From contig JAQGDQ010000001.1 in the NCBI GenBank assembly GCA_030141605.1, positions 2,016,501 through 2,080,500 of the forward strand: a stretch of DNA of 64,000 bases, read 5' to 3'. This stretch comes from Tubiluchus corallicola. Lineage: Eukaryota > Priapulida > Priapulimorpha > Priapulimorphida > Tubiluchidae. The translations under genes were made by a program, and so were the position numbers. Below are positions 49,987 through 61,249 of the stretch, in pieces. Within the stretch, counting starts at the first letter, position 1, and every line of letters begins with the position of its first letter. Below the pieces are notes generated by a model. It was not told where the DNA came from and searched no databases. It saw nothing but the letters and a program-made list of their open reading frames with translations.

Positions 49987-51334
49987 CAGAATACAGAACA
50001 TGAATTAAGTAGGAATAATTTATTATTTTTTGTGAATTTAAATACCATACAAAGTATTCTATATTTCCACTAAGCTTCCTTGTAATAAAGTGTAATAAAG
50101 GGTAATAATGTTGCATATTTATTATGTTGCAAATCATCTTCACTCATGTGAAAATTGCATAAACTTTTCGTGAATAGTGGTAAGATAAGGACTACCTGGC
50201 AAGCCTTCTACTTTTACCATTGTCATTTAATTACCAATACCTCTTAGTCAGCAACTGTGTCGTGGCCTTTAACTTTTGTGCTTTAGTTTTATGTAACCAA
50301 TAGAAACTTCTTTTAGTATTTTATATGTTTTTATAGTACCTAAATCAAAGGCCATAAATTATAATGATTAGTAATATGTAAGCTTCGCTAAGAATGACAA
50401 ATAAAAATTTAAAGATTTGCATTTGCCATTTCGTCATAAATCACCATTTTTTCTGCTTGGTTTTTCTACACTCCGACTTGGGTTGGGTTTAATGAGTTTT
50501 TACATGAAATTTACAGCTTTCTGTGACTTCAATATTGATTCATTTTATTGACAATGTTCTTTTCTGCCTATGATTATCTTATTGACATTCCTTATTGTTG
50601 CTGCTTTACCTTGTTTAAAAATTCAGGTGAGAATGTGGCAACGCAGATATTGATTTGGTAAAGAGTCTTGTAGCTGTGTTTTCATCCAATAAGCTATGCA
50701 ATTTGTAATGTGTCTGTGACGGCACACACATTCTATATTTACTTTTGCCTTTGTATTTTCATTGATTGGGCATTTTGCTAAGCGACCATTACAATAGTCG
50801 ACAGTTTTAGCAGATCTATAGTCTGTCTCTTTAGAGCAGCAAAGGTTTGCAGACATTCATTACTTTTTGCCACAGAAAATTTCATATCTTGGTTTAAACA
50901 AAAAGAAATGTAACTAGGAACAAGCACATCCTACTATATGAGCAACTGGGAATCAAATTGAATATTTTAGAATATCAATAATTTCCATTGTTTTACTAAT
51001 GTCTTATAGGAACTGTCAGAAACATGGAAAAATTTCTAGGAACCCTTTATGAGTGTTTATGTAAATTATTAAAAACAAATTCTTAGTATCTGCTTAGTTA
51101 TCTAGCTATGTTATCTTTGTCTAGTTATTGCAAAATTGACTGTTGAATCGTTATAAAAGGAAAGATTGCATAAAAAAATCATACTGTTGTGTATTATAAC
51201 TGTGTATTATAAGAGACTGATGCACAACCTGTAATTTATTTGTTTTTTGATTTTGCGACAGAGTGAACTAAATTTATTCCAACAGGTCTACACCTTTTAT
51301 TAATGGTTTTCATTGGTGCTATTTTTGTTTGCAG

Positions 51335-54300
51335 AAAAGAAGTTTGGTTCCTGCAGTTGAACACAGCGAAGTAAATAAGAGGAGACACGATACTGTCGAT
51401 GATGACAGTGCACAAACCCAGCAGGTATGCTGTTGTTGAGCATCTTCCTATATTTAACAAAAATTGCCTAATTAAATATGTTAATGATACAATGTTTGAA
51501 TGCAACTTTTTTTTAAATGTGCCATGTCGCTTATGGCTTCAATAAAGTAGCCAATATAGTTCATAACAGCAGACTGCTAAAAAGACACAAATATAAATGT
51601 TCACACTGCATTATCATTCGAAGCCTTCGGATATTTTTAACATCTATGCGCATATGTGTGTGTCATCTCTGATAAGCTGAATTTTATTCCTATGTTTGAG
51701 GAATTGTGGCTGTCTTGCACCATATTTCAGTAATGTCATGCCTACATTTAATGACACTACTGAATTCCAGCAAAGCAAAATTTAAGTGGAATATCATTGA
51801 ACAAACCTTCAATAGGAAGTAACGTAAAAGTATCCATATATGTTCTAGGGGCAAAAAAATTACAGCAAAAATCAATAAAATAAAAAATTGCATCATTTGA
51901 AGGGTTGGTCATCCTTGACATGTACCAAAAATTCCTTTCTGAAAGCTTTTTCTTCTTTGTGGTTCACAATTGTTATTCAGGTTGAATAAGTTTGAATAAC
52001 TTATTATTTAGCTATTCAAACATTATTTAGTTTGAATAACACTCAAACTTTGTGCACACACTAAGATGGTCGCCCTTGCATAGCTGTACAGTTAACAGTT
52101 GCCTTATCTTTTCTATTGTCTTTTTTTCTTATTTTAGATGTGCACTTTTTGTGCTTGCTTTAATTTTCTGCATTTTTGTGAATTGCAACTATTGCGGCTG
52201 TATGCTGCTTTTTATCCAACATCCAAACGATCTTGAAATATCCATTTTTAGTTCTGATAGTCTGAATTTATTCTTCCATCTTACATTAATCATGTAATGT
52301 AAATTCAGTGACTTATCAAGTGTGGATCTTTTGACAGTGTAAATGCAAATAATATGCCAAATAACACAGCTGCTTTATGTATACCTTATTAACACAATTA
52401 GATTTTATCATGACTGTGATTGCCAGAGTATTTATAAACCACTGTGGTTTATTTTTAACAATTATTATGCATTGTTGGTAATGAGTTAGAGAAAGAAAGT
52501 AGATGCTGGAAAAATTTTCAAAATTAAAAAGCTTTCATCACAGACTCCATGGTAGGTTCCTAGTGATAGCAATAAGCCATCTATGCATATATAAATCACT
52601 TGCATTATATCCTTCTGAGATGTAAGAAATTGATTATTTTTGAAATTATTCAGGTAAGGAATTTAGGAATTCAAAAGCTGTTATTTTGGTCCTGTTCTAT
52701 GAAATCTTAACAAGTACTACTGTTGATAATGGTAGTTTAATAATTTTTAGGCTTAATAGCTAAAGAAAATGGCATGAGCGCTTCAGCTCTTAATTTGTTT
52801 CAGATAGCTGATCTAGAGCATTTGGTGGATTGGAGTCAACCCATGTTCTGGCAAGTGGGCAGACTGGGTGCACAGTATAAAACATGGGTGCATTTACCTG
52901 TTGACAGAGAACTAATACTGTTTCAGTCAAGCATTGCCGAGTTTCTTTCTAAAACACCTTGGTATGTGGTACCTGCCGTGTGGTTACCTGTGTTAACATG
53001 CATGATTTGGAGAGGTGTATCACAGACCAATTCAGCCTACAGTTATTCACATGATGTTAGATCCTCTACCACACTTCTGGGGAGCTATATTGGTAACTCT
53101 GTTTAACTTATTTCATTCACTTAAGTATTAGAGTATTCGTGTAAACCGGACTGAGAGCTAGAATTATGGGGTGGTTTAACTGCCTATAAATCTGCCATTT
53201 CTTTAAGTTTTCTAATTTCAGAACTGACTTACTTTAGAGCAAATTTTATCGCAACCAATAAATAGCTTGTAAACATTGCAATTTTTTGTTGATAAAATGG
53301 AAGGGCAAAAGTTAATGAATGGTGATTAATTAGACGTGAATTCACTGAGTTTTTGGACTAAATCTGCAGGTAAATGGATTAGATACTAAATTTCTAAATT
53401 GAAAGTACTTCTCAAATTTCAAAATATGCAAACACGGTGTTTAACCATAGAATTGAAATTTTTGGCTTTTATTGCCCTAATTAAGCTATAAAAGAATGAT
53501 TTAAATCCGTACAGTGAAAGTACTTTCTTGAAATTTAATGAACTCAAATTAAAACATGTTTTTTTAGCGAATGTAATTCTGAAAAAGTGGTGAACTTGAA
53601 CCTTGACACAAAAACGTTGCCATACCTTTAGAGTTTAGAGTAGTATCCCATGTTGTTATGATCACTAATAGAAGAATAAAATAATTTTTACAAACTTAAA
53701 ACAACTAACTCCTTGTACTTCTGACAGCAGAAACTGTTTTTTATGGCAGCAGGCAGGCACTTATATCGAAGCAAAAAGTTTGTTAAAAGAAAAGAAATAG
53801 TTGATGTTGATAGATAGGCATGACTTCCCAACCTTGGGGTCTGAACCCCAATTGGGGTCGCGAAGCACTTTTCATGGGGTCACGGGCTAGTCCAAAAACT
53901 GTTTTTAAAAAAATGCTGTTTTCATGAAAAATATGTAAATAGGTCTTGTTTCCTCAGTCTCTTATTGCATCTGGAAGGTGGATTTTCCCGCTCTAAATGC
54001 GGTATACCAGTGCTTGATTTTCTGTGAAAATGGAAATGCACATTGTTCTGTACAGTGTACACCACCCAAAAGCATGTCATTATTCATTTTACGTCAGATC
54101 TCCTTAGATACCTATTGCTGAGAAACAGGTGCAACCATCACATGAATGAATTAATGAAACAATCACTCATGTTCAATAATTTGATGAATAGTAAGGTAAA
54201 ATGAATAAATGCGAATGAGAATAATGTGTAATAGTATAAAATGCGATTATGTTCTTCGTGGGATCGAGATATGATGCTGGGTTCAGAAAAAATGTTGCCA

Positions 54301-57300
54301 TCAATAAAAGGTTGGGAACCACTGGATTAAGAACTGTGACTTTCTATCTGATTTTCTAGTTAAGTGATTAGAGTCAGTTTAACTCATTTGTTAACACCAC
54401 TGGAACATTGCTTCTATGTCTGTGGTTCCAATTCTTGTTTCACTTACAATTTTTCAACTTATAACTGCAGTGTATAATGTCAGTTTTATCTAATTTGATC
54501 TGAAGACATCATACTTTTATTTTCCTGCTTGGACAACTGATAAATGTATCAGTTTTATTTATTACACTGTTAGCTACATGTTATTTCCATTTACATTTGA
54601 TTCTGTTTACCAACAGAAGCTTGTTTACATATGCCTCAACTATATTTGTTGTCTGCATTTGACCAATGTTGTTTCTGTCTTCAGGTATATTGGCTCTGCT
54701 TCTAGTATTTATTGTTGGAGTACTGAGTTGGACCTTAGTGGAGTATTGTCTACATAGGTTTTTGTTTCATGCTGTGCCTCCATCTAAGTCACCATTTTTG
54801 ATTTCCTTGCATTTTCTGCTACATGGTCAACACCATAAAGTAAGTGTAAAGTTTGCTATTGTGTCTAAAATCTCTTGTTATACTGTTATTGTTGTGCATC
54901 CAGTTATAGCAGGTTTATATGTTTTACACTTGTGGTTTACCAGTTATTTATTTCAGTATTTTGGACATGTCAGGTATATCAGATAAGACTGATGTATTTC
55001 TGATTAATGTTCACTTAATTCTTGGTTTTCATAGATTCAGTACAATGGCACACACAGTATTCTTTATATAGAATGCATTTGCTACAGCAGCTCATAAAAC
55101 ATGCATATCTGCCACACAGTTAAATAATTTAGCCCATGTGCATTTCGTACTACTGATTTTTGTTATCTTAGTATCCCTGCTCTCTGCAGATGCGTCAATA
55201 CTGTAAATATATTATTAATTCAAATGCTGCCATTCAAGCAACTGCTTAAACAAACAGCCATTTTAGCTGATATAAAAGAGTACATTAGCAAATGCAGACT
55301 AAGCAACATGATTGTATTTTAAGCAAACTTATTTTACATTTGTAAAAGCTCTTACTTATACATAGTAAACATTAGCATATTAGCTATTTGACTTCATTCC
55401 TTATTGTTGTTACTGTTACAAAATGTAATATGATTTTGATTTAATATAGTTGTAATTTTTAATGTTAAAGAGTAAACTTGTTCGTTTTTGCTCTTTAAAG
55501 TTGTACTGAAGCAAATTTTCAGTATAAATGTGTTGTATGATACATTAAATTCATGCAGTGGTCTTTCTTAGGCTTTTGTTACTCTTTGATGTGAATAAGA
55601 TTAATGTAACTAGTTCCACTTGATAGCTTTTTCAATCACAATGTAATGCTGTTTCCTGGGTACTTCCGGTATTTCTCCTAGGCCCTTATTTCCTGGACAA
55701 AAGGATGCATGTCCCTTACCTTTTAAGAAACTTCCTGTGCTGCTTTGTAAGGATTGGTTGAGGATATTTTTATTTGAGGACGTGATACTAATTGGAGAGC
55801 AAGTTGTCTTTTTAAAGTTAAATTTTTAGACATGTTTTTGCCCTTTGGTAAAGGCTTTTCACAATACACATTGCAGATTTATGCTATGATGGCTAAATAA
55901 GAAAATGTTAACTGCCATATTCAGGATTTGATATTTTCAGGTACCATTTGATCCAGGACGCCTAGTCTTCCCACCTGTACCTGCTTCTGTATTTGTGATC
56001 TTAATTTATTTCGCAGCTGTTCTCTTACTGCCAGGAACAATAGCTAATATTGGAACTGCAGGAATGTTGTTAGGGTGCGTATATAAAACCAAAATTGGTT
56101 TTAAGTTGACTATATTGACTACAGATTTTTAAATTGGTTTTAATTTTATATGAGTTACATTTAAGAAATTGATTTGTAAACTGTAATGAATAATTTGTAA
56201 ACTGTAAACCCATTCGTTTAACTATACGCTTAAGAAAAATGAACAATGAGATGCACAAGAAATTTGTGTGCGCATTTAGCTAATTGCTTGGTTCCATTTT
56301 GCCTTCAGCTACGTTTTACCTATATTCACATGTCCTCTCCTCTCCTAAACTCGTCCTGAACTGCTTTTTTCTAATTGTCTTGTATCCAAACTTCCCCATG
56401 TCCTCGCTGCTCCATCTTGCCCTGTGACCTAACTTTAGCTTTCCTGTGCCCAACTTGTCATATTTTTAAACTGCTCAGTGTCTAAACTTTCCTGTGTTCT
56501 GCCATTTTATCAGGCCTGTGGCCACCAATTTTTTTGTCAAAAGTGGCATGTGACCAAACTTTTCATGTACAAACATTACATATCCAAACTCTAAGGTGTC
56601 CAAACTTGCTTGTGATCAAATAGCCTATGCTTGAATATCCTGCTTTATGCCCAGTCTGTGTAAACTTTTTATGGCCAAGAGACTCTGTGTCGAATATATC
56701 CTTGTCATGGAAAAGTTTTTGTTCAAAAATGGCAATTCCCTATAAAGTTTAGTGTATTAAAGAAAAGACCAAGCCTTCAGGGAAATTGGCTTATTTCAAT
56801 TTTTGGGAAAATGTGAAAATAATTTAGTAATAATAGTGTGATAAGCAGCTCATGAAATTAGTAAAACCAATTTAAAGTCGCCATAATTTCACTCTTGGCT
56901 TACATCGTTCATTGGTAGAAGAAAAGCTGTGCACTGTCAATTTTCGTCAAAAGTATATTAAAATTTTGCAAAAAATTAGATAATTAATTTTGTGATATTC
57001 TTGCATGACCATTAGGCAAGCTGCAGAAGTTCGAGTTAGTTTAAGCGGCGCACACTTATGTAAAGCCACAATGCATTTATGAGAAGTCACAAAGTCCATC
57101 ACAAGTTATATCACAATTTTGAAATGAGTGGTGGCTACCACTGCACTTGTAAATTTCAGGCTTTAAAGGCAGTTTTTCTGCAGATTTCTTTGTTATATTT
57201 TCTAAGCTTATGTGATAACAATAAAGTAAACCCAAGATGCTAAGTGACTTGCCTTCTGAAAATCAAAAATTAGTGATGACAAATTAATAAATTTCGACAA

Positions 57301-58625
57301 GTCGCTTAAGGTTCAGCCAGTTAAGGTGCATATGAACTTATACATGTTGCTCACATATTTTTACCTTTTATAGTTTAAAACCAAACTTTAAAATTTATTT
57401 CATATTGTTAATTTAGAAAGCAGAAATCAGTATTGTAACTGTTATACTGTATTTTCTTTATTAAACAATAGTTATTGCAAAATGGTTGCATATAAGCTCC
57501 AGTATGTGCTTTAATGTAAGAGTTAAGGTCCAAAGGTTAATTATGTTAAACAAATGGCAAAGTTCAACTGCAAGAGCTTTGTCAGCAGTGATTAAGTTTC
57601 GGTTTACCAAGCCCCCAATAAAATATTATTTAATTTTATTGCCAGAATAAAGACAGTACTAAGATTAAGACAACGATGAGCGATTATTATTATATCTGTT
57701 TGCTTTTCTCCTATAAAAAGCCATAATTATTGCATTGTTAGGTTTATTTTCACTTTAGGTACGTTTGCTATGATTTAACACATTACTTTTTACATCATGG
57801 TGTACCTGCACCAGGTGGCTATTTCGATCGACTGCGGAAATATCACATCCAACATCATTTTGCTCAGCAGTCAAGAGGTTTGTATAAGATCATGCTTATT
57901 TTCAACAAAATTTAAGATATGCTACACTAGTGTAAAATTAGGTGTTCAGGGCTACACATTTTAAATAATTATTTAAATAAATATTAAATGACAATAAATA
58001 TTCTGAAAATTTAAAATCTGAATAGACCTAAATTATAAAATGTTTGAAAATGATCTTAGTGCATTTACTAATTGAACCTCTCATCCACAGTGTTTTAATT
58101 TGATTCTAGTGTTACTGTTTACAAACTTAACACAATTAAGTTATTCATTACTACAAATGGCACTGCTAGTTCAGATTTATATCAAACTTGATTCCAGTCA
58201 ATTAATTATAGTATTAGATGTGCAGCTCAACAAAGCCCATTTTAAAGAAAGGCTTTCAGCTGCAGTACTATGTACACCATTTGACCTTACTTATTTATAT
58301 TTATATTGCTGTCTTCTAACTAATTATTTCTAGGTTTGTACATTTATGTATTGATGTGTGTGGTATGTCTGAGTGTAGCTAATGTGCCAACTTCTACAAT
58401 GAATGACTATGAATGGTTTGTATAACAATTTCTCACATTGCACTCTGTTGCACTGGGTAATTTGGCAGCAAGGTTTTTACAGTGCTCTTTGTGATCATAA
58501 ACTATAATTAATTGTACCTAACTTATTTTTGTCTAGGTTTTGGCATATCGAGCAAACTGTGGGACCAACCATTTAGCACACTTATTATTGAGGACTACTC
58601 AGAAGAAGAATCTGACTATAGTTAA
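51335..58625 (+). CDS. FA2H: Fatty-acid 2-hydroxylase, duplicated catalytic cassette 2 (no own b5 exon found)
   Basis: Six exons: 51335-51424 (30-aa linker), 52804-53092, 54685-54839, 55941-56074, 57759-57877, 58537-58625. Together they encode 291 aa plus stop. Every exon has the same phases as its cassette 1 counterpart, and four have identical lengths (155, 134, 119, 89 bases). All hydroxylase His clusters are intact: [22 protein letters not shown] and YHIQHH; the end is GISSKLWD then an acidic tail. No cytochrome b5 exon (HPGG) is visible from 49352 to 51334 or in the cassette's introns. The linker starts in phase 0, as does the donor of the b5 exon at 32709, so direct splicing would give a 367-aa full enzyme. 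Alternatively an in-frame ATG at 52774, reading through the exon 3 acceptor, could start a b5-less protein. Poly(A) signal AATAAA at 58897. It may be an alternative 3' set of one gene or a separate paralogue. Confidence 0.85.
53819..54324. mobile_element. hAT-like MITE, about 506 bp
   Basis: The left end (CATGACTTCCCAACCTT) is an imperfect inverted match to the right end (AAGGTTGGGAACCACTG). The sequence inside the left end (ttggggtcgcgaag...catggggtcac) is the common subterminal pattern of hAT elements with CAGTGGTTCCCAACC ends. The target duplication is not clear. It sits in the intron after exon 3 of FA2H cassette 2. Confidence 0.65.
56320..56690. repeat. Degenerate minisatellite, roughly 18-25 bp units
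   Basis: Words close to TGTCCAAACTTCCTGTG recur about ten times with spacing near 20 bases and heavy divergence (for example at about 56385, 56430, 56478, 56551, 56583, 56598). It is in intron 5 of FA2H cassette 2. Confidence 0.6.
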
Positions 58626-61249
58626 AACATAGCTTCGTACGCAAGCTTGACTTTCGGTCACTTCAGCAACACAAGATCAAAGACATTACCAAGAGTAACG
58701 TATGGCGTGTATATCTCTACTCACAAGTTCAACATCTCAATTTTCTTTCACAAAACCACTGTGATTATTTCTTTAAAAATTACATTTTTATTTTTTTCAA
58801 ATAATAACAAAGCTACAATTATAAGTATACTTGATTTAATAATAGACAAATACATATATATTGATATGTCACTCCTAACTAAAGTAACCTCTTAAAAATA
58901 AAGTGTAAAGTGCAAATGGAGCTATGGCGATTATTTGTTTGTCAATATTGCACATTTACTGTGAATATTATGTGGTCTAGCTTGCTTTTATGGTTAATTG
59001 TGCTAATAACTGCTTCTCGATTGCTGTCACCTTCAAACAATCTCTTCATAAAAGCTCTTCAATCTTGCATTTATATGTGAACCGATAATACATACGCAAT
59101 GCATGTAGTAAATGTTAAAATTTATGCGACATTTACCGTTTAAGTATCCTCTTCATCTACCATGCAGATCACAAAGGGTTGCTATGTCTAGGTTGTGTTT
59201 ATCTTTTATTCTTCTGCTTTGTTGTCATTGTATCACCACATTATTAACTTTGGTTGTCTATAACTGAAGTTAAATCAATATATTTGGTACTTAATATTAA
59301 ATTACTTTGTACAGATACTGCATTTGACCAGAAGACAAATCGCGTCTATTTGACAATCTTGATATTTTGTGATGTTATTCGCTTAAAGTAAAAAGTAATG
59401 GTTTCCAGATTCGATTATAACTGCGCATGCAGTGCACAAACGTCCAAGTTTGTAAGTGAGTAAAAATGCTTTTGGATTTTTTTCCAGCCATTCTAGTTTG
59501 CAATTATGTCAAGTGCAGTCATCTCAGTACCCTTACAGTCATACTTTAGACATATAGTACCCTTGAAAATGTTAACCATCAATTTTTACACACATTTAAA
59601 TAGCCGTTGTACCTTCACACCTTTTTGTGATTATTTTCCAACGACGAAAGACGAAGTTTTTTCAATTGATTTCCATGATGCAATTCATATAACATAGTAA
59701 ACTATAATTTGTGATTTATCTAATGCCACAGTACGCCTTTATGTAATTGTGCCTTGTTTAAAGTGTGCAAGATTATTGTAAAATGTGTGTACTGGTTCTT
59801 GCTGTGATTTATTTTGCCAGTGCATATACTGAATTGTCATTGTCGTTAATTGTTTTCAAATTTTGTTTGTGTATTATTGATATAGGAAGGTCTCTCAATT
59901 TTAACTTGATAAATATTGTTTTATTAGGAGTACCTTTGTCATTCAATGCAATAAATTATGCAATGATCTTAAACGTATAAAAACTAGAAAATTTTTATTT
60001 ATTATTTTTATCCGTTATTCATTTTGTCTTAATTTCTAAAGAGTCCATTTATTTTTTAATATTTGCAAACGAAAAACAATGATTTAACTATTGCCGCAAT
60101 AATTACACGATTTGTCAAGCAAACAATGTGAATTTTACATTTGTGAATCTATGAATGCCGCACCTGTCAAAAATGATTATTGGTTTATTCTACACTTATT
60201 TGTACATTTTGTTCTTGAAGAAAGTAAAACTAACAATTTATATTAAATTAAACTTGATGCAAATTTATCAGTTGCAGTTTAGTAATTAGCATTTTGATTT
60301 GCTAGATTGGATAGTGTTTATCTATTTTAATAAACTTGAAATCTAGTTGTTTAGTGCAAAACCAGCGCAGTGCTCTCTTGTGACTAGTTTTATATAGTAA
60401 TAAAACATGGTACTGCAAAATTTAACTAGTAAGAAGAATTCATTTCAAAACAACTGGCAAAGATTTTTGGGACTTGAATATTTATATGCACGTTTGTGTT
60501 TATGATTTTTAAAAGCACTGTTATTTAAACCTTGTAGGACATGAAAGTACCAACAATATCATGGTTCATCCTCTTAAGCTTGTGGCACCTGCACAAGTTT
60601 TTAACTGACTCCTTGAATCTTTGAGTTTTTGAGTCTTGTCTGTTGGCTGAGGCAAGAAAATACCAATTTTGAAATTATACCTAATCAACATAAAATTATA
60701 TTAATAATTATTTGATAGAGAGTTTCGTTGTGTGCCTGTGTGTACATTAATTGTTTGAATACTTGAAATGAAGTGTATTAAATGCATTTGAACTTTTTTT
60801 GATTGACATCCAATAAATTGCAATAAAATTTCTCAAATTAAATGTTTTTAATTTTAATTCCTGTAGTTTGGAATCATTACTTGCATCAGTTGGTAGCTCC
60901 TAGATTCAGTGTCTGTCTATCAATCAGCTACAGCCTAAACTCATTTATCTGATTGCATAATGGCACTACTTGAAAGAAGGCAACTTGTCGCACATTATAG
61001 AAGGCCATATTATAACGCACACAGCTCAGTAAGTTGGAAATGAAGAAAAATGCTTAGGCCGGTGAACGTGGAGTAAACAAATTGTAATATTTTATCTAAT
61101 AATGATCTAGATAATGATTTTTTGCATGAAAACACTGAATATAAAAATGCATCAAGCACCTTGACAAAAAATAATGTAGCATAATTACACATGTTAATAT
61201 TACTGTGTTATCTTAAACATATTAACAGTTTTGACTAGATTAATATGTA
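58626..61249. other. convergent intergenic region
   Basis: About 2.6 kb of very AT-rich sequence between FA2H cassette 2 (+) and the guanylate cyclase gene (-). It holds the cassette 2 AATAAA at 58897-58902 and further AATAAA words near 60337, 60402 and 60812. Short open frames here look like chance. Confidence 0.55.
58897..58902 (+). terminator. Poly(A) signal candidate for FA2H cassette 2
   Basis: AATAAA lies 272 bases after the cassette 2 stop codon, with a GT-rich stretch (gtgtaaagtg) just after it. Confidence 0.55.

Noticed and set aside
59506-59980. Short plus-strand open frames after FA2H cassette 2
   Set aside because: AT-rich, hydrophobic by composition, no family or splice support.
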